Of a DNA stretch of 64,000 nt, positions 24,523 to 36,740 are shown one piece after another. This DNA is from Paratinospora sagittata. Lineage: Eukaryota > Streptophyta > Magnoliopsida > Ranunculales > Menispermaceae. The stretch is from NCBI GenBank assembly GCA_035771175.1, contig CM069597.1:10389001-10453000 (forward strand), in the 5' to 3' direction. Each line of letters starts with the position of its first letter. Position 1 is the first letter of the stretch. The position numbers were made by a program, and so were the translations under genes. Below the pieces are notes generated by a model that worked only from the letters and a program-made list of their open reading frames with translations, ran no database searches and was not told where the DNA came from.

Positions 24523-25957
24523 AGTAATTGTGGCAATCACGACCAATCCACCATATTGCTTTGTCCACCAACTCCTTGAGAGAGTCCTAATATCCTTCAA
24601 ACAAACCCCCAGAATAGATGGAACTCCGTTTCAATATCCCGATGAATTTTTGACCATTAAATCTCAAATTTTGGTTTAAATGAACTAAATTTACTTAGAA
24701 AATGTGTTTTAAGCAACCGCGACCAATCCACCGGCTTGCTTTCTCCGCCTACTCTTTGAGCGAGTCCCAATATCCTTCTATGAACCCTCGGAATAGATGG
24801 AACTCTGTTTCAATATCCGACGAATTTTTGACCCCTAAATCTCAAATTTTTTGTTTAAATGAACTAAATTTACTTAGAAAATGTGTTTGAGGCAATCGCT
24901 ACCAATCTACTAGATTGCTTTCTCCACCAACTCTTTGAGCGAGTCCCAATATCTTTCTATGAACCCCCGGAATAGATGGAACTCCGTTCCAATATCCCGG
25001 TTAATTTTTGACCATTAAATCTCAAATCTTGGTTTAAATGAACTAAATGTACTTAGAAAATGTGTTTGAGGCAATCGCTACCAATCCACTAGATTGCTTT
25101 CTCCACCAACTCTTTGAGCGAGTCCCAATATCTTTCTATGAACCCCCGGAATAGATGGAACTCCGTTCCAATATCCCGGTTAATTTTTGACCATTAAATC
25201 TCAAATCTTGGTTTAAATGAACTAAATGTACTTAGAAAATGTGTTTGAGACAATCGCGACAAATCCTCCAGATTGCTTTCTCCACCTACTCTTTGATCGA
25301 GTCCCAATATCCTTCTATGAACCCCCGGAATAGATGGAACTCCGTTCCAATATCCGGGTGAATTTTTGACCATTAAATCTCAAATCTTGGTTTAAATGAA
25401 CTAAATTTACTTAGAAAATGTGCTTGAGGCAATCGCGACAAATCCACCAGATTGCTTTCTCCACCTACTCTTTTAGTGAGTCCCAATATCCTTCTTGCAA
25501 CCCCCCAGAATAGATGGAACTCCGTTCCAATATCCCGATGAATTTTTGACCCCTAAATCTCAAATTTTTTGTTTAAATGAACTAAATTTACTTAGAAAAT
25601 GTGTTTGAGGCAATCGCTGCCAATCCACCGGATTGCTTTCTCCACCAACTCTTTGAGCGAGTCCCAATATCCTTCAAGCAACCCCCAGAATAGATGGAAC
25701 TCCGTTCCAATATCTCGATGAATTTTTGACCACTAAGTCTCAAATTTTGGTTTAAATGAATTAAATTTACTTAGAAAATATGTTTGAGGCAATCGTGACC
25801 AATCCACCAGATTGCTTTCTCCACCAACTCTTTGATCGAGTCCCAATATCCTTCTATGAACCCCCGGAATAGATGAAAGTCCGTTCCAATATCCCGGTGA
25901 ATTTTTGACCCCCAAATCTAAAATTTTTGTTTAAATGAACTAAATATACTTAGAAAA
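24523..25957. repeat. HOR unit, 8 monomers
   Basis: The span is 1435 bp. The marker monomer reads AGTAATTGTGGC and CCACCATATTGC. One monomer lost a base (CAATATCCGACGAA near 24811). The right part (from about 25360) aligns with 20517 onwards at an offset of 4843 bp. Confidence 0.82.
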
Positions 25958-27215
25958 AGTAATTGAGGCAATCGCGACCAATCCACCAGATTGCTTTGTC
26001 CACCAACTCCTTGAGAGAGTCCTAAAATCCTTCAAACAAACCCCCAGAATAGATGGAACTCCGTTTCAATATCCCGATGAATTTTTGACCATTAAATCTC
26101 AAATTTTGGTTTAAATGAACTAAATTTACTTAGAAAATGTGTTTGAAGCAACCGCGACCAATCCACCGGATTGCTTTCTCCGCCTACTCTTTGAGCGAGT
26201 CCCAATATCCTTCTATGAACCCTCGGAATAGATGGAACTCTGTTTCAATATCCCGACGAATTTTTTACCCCTAAATCTCAAATTTTGCTTTCAATGAACT
26301 AAATTCACTTAAAAAACTTGTTTCAGGCAATGGCGACAAATCCACCGGATTGCTTTCTCCACCTACTCTTTTAGCGAGTCCCAATATCATTCTAGCAACC
26401 CCCCAGAATAGATGGAACTCCGTTCCAATATCCCGAGGAATTTTTGACCCCTAAATCTCAAATTTTTTGTTTAAATGAACTAAATTTACTTAGAAAATGT
26501 GTTTGAGGCAATCGCTACCAATCCACTAGATTGCTTTCTCCACCAACTCTTTGAGCGAGTCCCAATATCTTTCTATGAACCCCCGGAATAGATGGAACTC
26601 CGTTCCAATATCCCGGTTAATTTTTGACCATTAAATCTCAAATCTTGCTTTAAATGAACTAAATGTACTTAGAAAATGTGTTTGAGACAATCGCGACAAA
26701 TCCACCAGATTGCTTTCTCCACCTACTCTTTTAGTGAGTCCCAATATCCTTCTAGCAACCCCCCAGAATAGATGGAACTCCGTTCCAATATCCCGGTGAA
26801 TTTTTGACCATTAAATCTCAAATCTTGGTTTAAATGAACTAAATTTACTTAGAAAATGTGTTTGAAGCAATCGCGACCAATCCACCGGATTGCTTTCTCC
26901 ACCAACTTTTTGATCGAGTCCCAATATCCTTCTATGAACCCCCGAAATAGATGAAACTCCGTTCCAATATCCCGATGAATTTTTGACCCCTAAATCTCAA
27001 TTTTTTTTTTTAAATGAACTAAATTTACTTAGAAAATGTGTTTGAGGCAATCGCTTCCAATCCACTAGATTGCTTTCTCCACCAACTCTTTGAGCGAGTC
27101 CCAATATCCTTCTATGAACCCCCGGAATAGATGGAACTCCGTTCCAATTTCCCGGTGAATTTTTGACCCCCAAATCTAAAATTTTTGTTTAAATGAACTA
27201 AATATACTTAGAAAA
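25958..27215. repeat. HOR unit, 7 monomers
   Basis: The span is 1258 bp. The first part is colinear with 21115-21790, including AAAAACTTGTTTCAGGC. It then carries an additional AATCTTGCTTTAAATG / ATGTACTT / GAGACAATCG monomer absent from the 6-mer. A T-for-A change gives CCAATTTCCCGG near 27145. Confidence 0.82.
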
Positions 27216-29908
27216 AGTAATTGAGGCAATCACGACCAATCCACCAGATTGCTTTGTCCACCAACTCCTTGAGAGAGTCCTAATATCCTTCAAACAAACC
27301 CCCAGAATAGATGGAACTCCGTTTCAATATCCCGATGAATTTTTGACCATTAAATCTCAAATTTTGGTTTAAATGAACTAAATTTACTTAGAAAATGTGT
27401 TTTAAGCAACCGCGACCAATCCACCGGCTTGCTTTCTCCGCCTACTCTTTGAGCGAGTCCCAATATCCTTCTATGAACCCTCGGAATAGATGGAACTCTG
27501 TTTCAATATCCCGACAAATTTTTGACCCCTAAATCTCAAATTTTTTGTTTAAATGAACTAAATTTACTTAGAAAATGCGTTTGAGGCAATCGCTACCAAT
27601 CCACTAGATTGTTTTCTCCACCAACTCTTTGAGCGAGTCCCAATATCTTTCTATGAACCCCCGGAATAGATGGAACTCCGTTCCAATATCCCGGTTAATT
27701 TTTGACCATTAAATCTCAAATCTTGGTTTAAATGAACTAAATGCACTTAGAAAATGTGTTTGAGGCAATCGCTACCAATCCACTAGATTGCTTTCTCCAC
27801 CAACTCTTTGAGCGAGTCCCAATATCTTTCTATGAACCCCCGGAATAGATGGAACTCCGTTCCAATATCCCGGTTAATTTTTGACCATTAAATCTCAAAT
27901 CTTGGTTTAAATGAACTAAATGTACTTAGAAAATGTGTTTGAGACAATCGCGACAAATCCACCAGATTGCTTTCTCCACCTACTCTTTTATCGAGTCCCA
28001 ATATCCTTCTAGCAACCCCCCAGAATAGATGGAACTCCGTTCCAATATCCCGAGGAATTTTTGACCCCTAAATCTCAAACTTTTTGTTTAAATGAACTAA
28101 ATTTACTTAGAAAATGTGTTTGATGCAATCGCTACCAATCCACTAGGTTGCTTTCTCCACCAACTCTTTGAGCGAGTCCCAATATCTTTCTATGAACCCC
28201 CGGAATAGATGGAACTCCGTTCCAATATCCCGGTTAATTTTTGACCATTAAATCTCAAATCTTGGTTTAAATGAACTAAATGTACTTAGAAAATGTGTTT
28301 GAGGCAATCGCTACCAATCCACTAGATTGCTTTCTCCACCAACTCTTTGAGCGAGTCCCAATATCTTTCTATGAACCCCCGGAATAGATGGAACTCCGTT
28401 CCAATATCCCGGTTAATTTTTGACCATTAAATCTCAAATCTTGGTTTAAATGAACTAAATGTACTTAGAAAATGTGTTTGAGACAATCGCGACAAATCCA
28501 CCAGATTGCTTTCTCCACCTACTCTTTTAGTGAGTCCCAATATCCTTCTAGCAACCCCCCAGAATAGATGGAACTCCGTCCCAATATCCCGGTGAATTTT
28601 TGACCATTAAATCTCAAATCTTGGTTTAAATGAACTAAATTTACTTAGAAAATGTGTTTGAAGCAATCGCGACCAATCCACCGGATTGCTTTCTCCACCA
28701 ACTATTTGATCGAGTCCCAATATCCTTCTATGAACCCCCGAAATAGATGAAACTCCGTTCCAATATCCCGATTAATTTTTGACCCCTAAATCTCAATTTT
28801 TTTTTAAATGAACTAAATTTACTTAGAAAATGTGTTTGAGGCAATCGCTACCAATCCACTAGATTGCTTTCTCCACCAACTCTTTGAGCGAGTCCCGATA
28901 TCCTTCTATGAACCCCCGGAATAGATGGAACTCCGTTCCAATATCCCGGTGAGTTTTTGACCATTAAATCTCAAATCTTGGTTTAAATGAACTAAATTTA
29001 CTTAGAAAATGTGTTTGAAGCAATCGCGACCAATCCACCGGATTGCTTTCTCCACCAACTCTTTGATCGAGTCCCAATATCCTTCTATGAACCCCCGAAA
29101 TAGATGAAACTCCGTTCCAATATCCCGATGAATTTTTGACCACTAAATCTCAAATTTTTTGTTTAAATGAACTAAATTTACTTAGAAAATGTGTTTGAGG
29201 CAATCGCTACCAATCCACTAGATTGCTTTCTCCACCAACTCTTTGAGCGAGTCCCAATATCTTTCTATGAACCCCCGAAATAGATGGAACTCCGTTCCAA
29301 TATCTGGGTGAATTTTTGACCATTAAATCTCAAATCTTGGTTTAAATGAACTAAATTTACTTAGAAAATGTGCTTGAGGCAATCGCGACAAATCCACCAG
29401 ATTGCTTTCTCCACCTACTCTTTTAGTGAGTCCCAATATCCTTCTTGCAACCCCCCAGAATAGATGGAACTCCGTTCCAATATCCCGATGAATTTTTGAC
29501 CCCTAAATCTCAAATTTTTTGTTTAAATGAGCTAAATTTACTTAGAAAATGTGTTTGAGGCAATCGTTGCCAATCCACCGGATTGCTTTCTCCACCTACT
29601 CTTTTAGTGAGTCCCAATATCCTTCAAGCAACCCCCCAAAATAGATGGAACTCCGTTCCAATATCTCGATGAATTTTTGACCACTAAATCTCAAATTTTG
29701 GTTTAAATGAATTAAATTTACTTAGAAAATTTGTTTGAGGCAATCGCGACCAATCCACCAGATTACTTTCTCAACCAACTCTTTGATCGAGTCCCAATAT
29801 CCTTCTATGAACCCCCGGAATAGATGGAACTCCGTTCCAATATCCCGGAGAATTTTTGACCCCCAAATCTAAATTTTTTGTTTAAATGAACTAAATATAC
29901 TTAGAAAA
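27216..29908. repeat. HOR unit, 15 monomers
   Basis: The span is 2693 bp. It contains two near-identical runs of the ATGTACTT/GAGGCAATCGCTACC pair (about 27.66-27.95 kb and 28.20-28.48 kb), indicating an internal duplication. It introduces CCAATATCTGGGTGAAT (29298), a variant shared with the 10-mer family to the right. It is therefore transitional between the short-HOR and 10-mer zones. Confidence 0.78.
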
Positions 29909-32900
29909 AGTAATTGAGGCAATCGCGACCAATCCACCAGATTGTTTTGTCCACCAACTCCTTGAGAGAGTCCCAATATCCTTCAAACAAACCCCCAGAA
30001 TAGATGGAACTCCGTTTCAATATCCCGATGAATTTTTGACCATTAAATCTCAAATTTTGGTTTAAATGAACTAAATTTACTTAGAAAATGTGTTTGAAGC
30101 AATCGCGACCAATCCACCGGATTGCTTTCTCCGCCTACTCTTTGAGCGAGTCCCAATATCCTTCTATGAACCCTCGGAATAGATGGAACTCTGTTTCAAT
30201 ATCCCGATGAATTTTTTACCCCTAAATCTCAAATTTTGCTTTCAATGAACTAAATTAACTTAAAAAATTTGTTTGAGGCAATCGCGACAAATCCACCGGA
30301 TTGCTTTCTCCACCTACTCTTTTAGCGAGTCCAAATATCCTTCTAGCAACCCCCCAGAAATAGATGGAACTCCGTTCCAATATCCCGAGGAATTTTTGAC
30401 CCCTAAATCTCAAATTTTTTGTTTAAATGAACTAAATTTCCTTAGAAAATGTGTTTGAGGCAATCGCTACCAATCCACTAGATTGCATTCTCCACCAACT
30501 CTTTGAGCGAGTCCCAATATCCTTCTATGAACCCCCGGAAGAGATGGAACTCCGTTCCAATATCCCGGTGAATTTTTGACCATTAAATCTCAAATCTTGG
30601 TTTAAATGAACTAAATTTACTTAGAAAATGTGTTTGAAGCAATCGCGACCAATCCACCGGATTGCTTTCTCCACCAACTCTTTGATCGAGTCCCAATATC
30701 CTTCTATGAACCCTCGGAATAGATGGAACTCTGTTTCAATATCCCGATGAATTTTTTACCCCTAAATCTCAAATTTTGCTTTCAATGAACTAAATTAACT
30801 TAAAAAATTTGTTTGAGGCAATCGCGACAAATCCACCGGATTGCTTTCTCCACCTACTCTTTTAGCGAGTCCAAATATCCTTCTAGCAACCCCCCAGAAA
30901 TAGATGGAACTCCGTTCCAATATCCCGAGGAATTTTTGACCCCTAAATCTCAAATTTTTTGTTTAAATGAACTAAATTTACTTAGAAAATGTGTTTGAGG
31001 CAATCGCTACCAATCCACTAGATTGCATTCTCCACCAACTCTTTGAGCGAGTCCCAATATCCTTCTATGAAACCCCGGAAGAGATGGAACTCCGTTCCAA
31101 TATCCCGGTGAATTTTTGACCATTAAATCTCAAATCTTGGTTTAAATGAACTAAATTTACTTAGAAAATGTGTTTGAAGCAATCGCGACCAATCCACCGG
31201 ATTGCTTTCTCCACCAACTCTTTGATCGAGTCCCAATATCCTTCTATGAACCCCCGAAATAGATGAAACTCCGTTCCAATATCCCGGTGAATTTTTGACC
31301 ATTAAATCTCAAATTTTTTGTTTAAATGAACTAAATTTACTTAGAAAATGTGTTTGAGGCAATCGCTACCAATCAACTAGATTGCTTTCTCCACCAACTC
31401 TTTGATCGAGTCCCAATATCCTTCTATGAACCCCCGAAATAAATGAAACTCCGTTCCAATATCCCGATGAATTTTTGACCCCTAAATCTCAAATTTTTTG
31501 TTTAAATGAACTAAATTTACTTAGAAAATGTGTTTGAGGCAATCGCTACCAATCCACTAGATTGCTTTCTCCACCAACTCTTTGAGCGAGTCCCAATATC
31601 TTTCTATGAACCCCCGAAATAGATGGAACTCCGTTCCAATATCTGGGTGAATTTTTGACCATTAAATCTCAAATCTTGGTTTAAATGAACTAAATTTACT
31701 TAGAAAATGTGCTTGAGGCAGTCGCGACAAATCCACCAGATTGCTTTCTCCACCTACTCTTTTAGTGAGTCCCAATATCCTTCTTGCAACCCCCCAGAAT
31801 AGATGGAACTCCGTTCCAATATCCCGATGAATTTTTGACCCCTAAATCTCAAATTTTTTGTTTAAATGAGCTAAATTTACTTAGAAAATGTGTTTGAGGC
31901 AATCGTTGCCAATCCACCGGATTGCTTTCTCCACCAACTCTTTGAGCGAGTCCCAATATCCTTCAAGCAACCCCCCAGAATAGATGGAACTCCGTTCCAA
32001 TATCTCGATGAATTTTTGACCACTAAATCTCAAATTTTGGTTTAAATGAATTAAATTTACTTAGAAAATTTGTTTGAGGCAATCGCGACCAATCCACCAG
32101 ATTACTTTCTCAACCAACTCTTTGATCGAGTCCCAATATCCTTCTATGAACCCCCGGAATAGATGGAACTCCGTTCCAATATCCCGATGAATTTTTGACC
32201 ATTAAATCTCAAATTTTTTGTTTAAATGAACTAAATTTACTTAGAAAATGTGTTTGAGGCAATCGCTACCAATCAACTAGATTGCTTTCTCCACCAACTC
32301 TTTGATCGAGTCCCAATATCCTTCTATGAACCCCCGAAATAAATGAAACTCCGTTCCAATATCCCGATGAATTTTTGACCCCTAAATCTCAAATTTTTTG
32401 TTTAAATGAACTAAATTTACTTAGAAAATGTGTTTGAGGCAATCGCTACCAATCCACTAGATTGCTTTCTCCACCAACTCTTTGAGCGAGTCCCAATATC
32501 TTTCTATGAACCCCCGAAATAGATGGAACTCCGTTCCAATATCTGGGTGAATTTTTGACCATTAAATCTCAAATCTTGGTTTAAATGAACTAAATTTACT
32601 TAGAAAATGTGCTTGAGGCAGTCGCGACAAATCCACCAGATTGCTTTCTCCACCTACTCTTTTAGTGAGTCCCAATATCCTTCTTGCAACCCCCCAGAAT
32701 AGATGGAACTCCGTTCCAATATCCCGATGAATTTTTGACCCCTAAATCTCAAATTTTTTGTTTAAATGAGCTAAATTTACTTAGAAAATGTGTTTGAGGC
32801 AATCGTTGCCAATCCACCGGATTGCTTTCTCCACCAACTCTTTGAGCGAGTCCCAATATCCTTCAAGCAACCCCCCAGAATAGATGGAACTCCGTTCCAA

Positions 32901-33147
32901 TATCTCGATGAATTTTTGACCACTAAATCTCAAATTTTGGTTTAAATGAATTAAATTTACTTAGAAAATTTGTTTGAGGCAATCGCGACCAATCCACCAG
33001 ATTGCTTTCTCCACCAACTCTTTGATCGAGTCCCAATATCCTTCTATGAACCCCCGGAATAGATGGAACTCCGTTCCAATATCCCGGTGAATTTTTGACC
33101 CCCAAATCTAAATTTTTTGTTTAAATGAACTAAATATACTTAGAAAA
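29909..33147. repeat. HOR unit, 18 monomers (expanded 10-mer)
   Basis: The span is 3239 bp. It contains a 540-bp (3-monomer) tandem duplication (about 30172-30711 and 30712-31251) and a 900-bp (5-monomer) tandem duplication (about 31302-32201 and 32202-33101). Removing one copy of each leaves 1799 bp in the same order as the 10-mer at 36741-38537. For example, ATCTGGGTGAAT then falls at the same internal position, about 1190 bp from the marker. Confidence 0.82.
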
Positions 33148-34046
33148 AGTAATTGAGGCAATCGCGACCAATCCACCAGATTGTTTTGTCCACCAACTCC
33201 TTGAGAGAGTCCCAATATCCTTCAAACAAACCCCCAGAATAGATGGAACTCCGTTTCAATATCCCGATGAATTTTTGACCATTAAATCTCAAATTTTGGT
33301 TTAAATGAACTAAATTTACTTAGAAAATGTGTTTGAAGCAATCGCGACCAATCCACCGGATTGCTTTCTCCGCCTACTCTTTGAGCGAGTCCCAATATCC
33401 TTCTATGAACCCTCGGAATAGATGGAACTCTGTTTCAATATCCCGATGAATTTTTTACCCCTAAATCTCAAATTTTGCTTTCAATGAACTAAATTAACTT
33501 AAAAAATTTGTTTGAGGCAATCGCGACAAATCCACCGGATTGCCTTCTCCACCTACTCTTTTAGCGAGTCCAAATATCCTTCTAGCAACCCCCCAGAAAT
33601 AGATGGAACTCCGTTCCAATATCCCGAGGAATTTTTGACCCCTAAATCTCAAATTTTTTGTTTAAATGAACTAAATTTACTTAGAAAATGTGTTTGAGGC
33701 AATCGCTACCAATCCACTAGATTGCATTCTCCACCAACTCTTTGAGCGAGTCCCAATATCCTTCTATGAACCCCCGGAAGAGATGGAACTCCGTTCCAAT
33801 ATCCCGGTGAATTTTTGACCATTAAATCTCAAATCTTGGTTTAAATGAACTAAATTTACTTAGAAAATGTGTTTGAAGCAATCGCGACCAATCCACCGGA
33901 TTGCTTTCTCCACCAACTCTTTGATCGAGTCCCAATATCCTTCTATGAACCCCCGGAATAGATGGAACTCCGTTCCAATATCCCGGTGAATTTTTGACCC
34001 CCAAATCTAAAATTTTTGTTTAAAAGAAGTAAATATACTTCGAAAA
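33148..34046. repeat. HOR unit, 5 monomers (contracted 10-mer)
   Basis: The span is 899 bp. The first about 650 bp match the start of the 10-mer (GATTGCCTTCTCC, CCCCAGAAATAG, GATTGCATTCTCC and GGAAGAGATGG in order). It then joins directly to the last, pre-marker monomer type (ACCCCCAAATC). This fits a 5-monomer deletion. Confidence 0.8.
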
Positions 34047-36740
34047 AGTAATTGAGGCAATCGCGACCAATCCACCAGATTGCTTTGTCCACCAACTCCT
34101 TGAGAGAGTCCCAATATCCTTCAAACAAACCCCCAGAATAGATGGAACTCCGTTTCAATATCCCGATGAATTTTTGACCATTAAATCCCAAATTTTGGTT
34201 TAAATGAACTAAATTTACTTAGAAAATGGGTTTGAAGCAATCGCGACCAATCCACCGGATTGCTTTCTCCGCTACTCTTTGAGCGAGTCCCAATATCCTT
34301 CTATGAATCCTCGGAATAGATGGAACTCTGTTTCAATATCCCGATGAATTTTTTACCCCTAAATCTCAAATTTTGCTTTCAATGAACTAAATTAACTTAA
34401 AAAATTTGTTTGAGGCAATCGCGACAAATCCACCGGATTGCTTTCTCCACCTACTCTTTTAGCGAGTCCAAATATCCTTCTAGCAACCCCCCCAGAATAG
34501 ATGGAACTCCGTTCTAATATCCCGATGAATTTTTGACCCCTAAATCTCAAATTTTTTGTTCAAATGAACTAAATTTACTTAGAAAATGTGTTTGAGGCAA
34601 TCGCTACCAATCCACTAGATTGCTTTCTCCACCAACTCTTTGAGCGAGACCCAATATCCTTCTATGAACCCCCGGAATAGATGGAACTCCGTTCCAATAT
34701 CCCGGTGAATTTTTGACCATTAAATCTCAAATCTTGGTTTAAATGAACTAAATTTACTTAGAAAATGTGTTTGAAGCAATCGCGACCAATCCACCGGATT
34801 GCTTTCTCCACCAACTCTTTGATCGAGTCCCAATATCCTTCTATGAACCCCCGAAATAGATAAAACTCCGTTCCAATATCCCGATGAATTTTTGACCCCT
34901 AAATCTCAAATTTTTTGTTTAAATGAACTAAATTTACTTAGAAAATGTGTTTGAGGCAATCGCTACCAATCCACTAGATTGCTTTCTCCACCAACTCTTT
35001 TAGCGAGTCCCAACATCCTTCTATTAACCCCCGGAATAGATGGAACTCCGTTCCAATATCCCGGTGAATTTTTGACCATTAAATCTCAAATCCTGGTTTA
35101 AATGAACTAAACTTACTTAGATAACGTGTTTGAGGCAATCGCGACAAATCCACCGGATTGCTTTCTCCACCTACTCTTTTAGCGAGTCCAAATATCCTTC
35201 TAGCAACCCCCCAGAATAGATGGAACTCCGTTCCAATATCCCGATGAATTTTTGACCCCTAAATCTCAAAATTTTTGTTTAAATGAACTAAATTTACTTA
35301 GAAAATGTGTTTGAGGCAATCGCTACCAATCCACTAGATTGCTTTCTCTACCAACTCTTTGAGCGAGTCCCAATATCCTTCTATGAACCCCCAGAATAGA
35401 TGGAAATCCGTTCCAATATCCCGGTGAATTTTTGACCATTAAATCTCAAATCTTGGTTTAAATGAACTAAATTTACTTAGAAAATTTGTTTGAGGCAATC
35501 GCGACCAATCCACCAGATTGCTTTCTCCACCAACTCTTTGAGCGAGTCCCAATATCCTTCTATGAACCCCCGGAATAAATGGAACTCCGTTCCAATATCC
35601 CGGTGAATTTTTGACAATTAAATCTCAAATCTTGGTTTAAATGAACTAAATTTGCTTAGAAAATGTGTTTGAAGCAATCGCGACCAATCCACCGGATTGC
35701 TTTCTCCACCAACTCTTTGATCGAGTCCCAATATCCTTCTATGAACCCCCGAAATAGATGAAACTCCGTTCCAATATCCCGATGAATTTTTGACCCCTAA
35801 ATCTCAAATTTTTTGTTTAAATGAACTAAATTTACTTAGAAAATGTGTTTGAGGCAATCGCTACCAATCCACTAGATTGCTTTCTCCACCAACTCTTTGA
35901 GCGAGTCCCAATATCCTTCTATGAACCCCCGGAATAGATGGAACTCCGTTCCAATATCCCGGTGAATTTTTGACCATTAAATCTCAAATCTTGGTTTAAA
36001 TGAACTAAATTTACTTAGAAATGTGTTTGAAGCAATCGCGACCAATCCACCGGATTGCTTTCTCCACCAACTCTTTGATCGAGTCCCAATATCCTTCTAT
36101 GAACCCCCGAAATAGATGAAACTCCGTTCCAATATCCCGATGAATTTTTGACCCCTAAATCTCAAGTTTTTTGTTTAAATGAACTAAATTTACTTAGAAA
36201 ATGTGTTTGAGGCCATCGCGACAAATCAACCGTATTGCTTTCTCTACCTACTCTTTTAGTGAGTCCCAATATCCTTCTAGCAACCCCCCAGAATAGATGG
36301 AACTCCGTTCCAATATTCCGATGAATTTTTGACCCCTAAATCTCAAATTTTTTGTTTAAATGAACTAAATTTACTTAAAAAATGTGTTTGAGGCAATCGC
36401 TGCCAATCCACCGGATTGCTTTCTCCACCAACTCTTTGAGCGAGTCCCAATATCCTTCAAGCAACCCCCCAGAATAGATGGAACTCCGTTCCAATATCTC
36501 GATGAATTTTTGACCACTAAATCTCAAATTTTGGTTTAAATGAATTAAATTTACTTAGAAAATTTGTTTGAGGCAATCGCGACCAATCCACCAGATTGCT
36601 TTCTCCACCAACTCTTTGATCGAGTCCCAATATCCTTCTATGAACCCCCGGAATAGATGGAACTCCGTTCCAATATCCCGGTGAATTTTTGACCCCCAAA
36701 TCTAAATGTTTGTTTAAATGAACTAAATATACTTAGAAAA
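34047..36740. repeat. HOR unit, 15 monomers (copy 1 of 7723-bp offset pair)
   Basis: The span is 2694 bp. Diagnostic variants in order are AAAAGAAGTAAATATACTTCG, AAATCCCAAATTTTGG, GGGTTTGAAGC, CTCCGCTACTC (1-nt deletion), AGATAAAACTCC, CAACATCCTTCTATTAACC, AGATAACGTGTTTG, GGAAATCCG, CTTAGAAATGTG (1-nt deletion) and GAGGCCATCG. All recur in order at +7723 bp. Confidence 0.85.

Noticed and set aside
33943..34191. 82-codon frame (minus strand) repeated identically at 41666-41914
   Set aside because: The match is explained by the 7723-bp offset satellite duplication. It is not evidence of coding selection.
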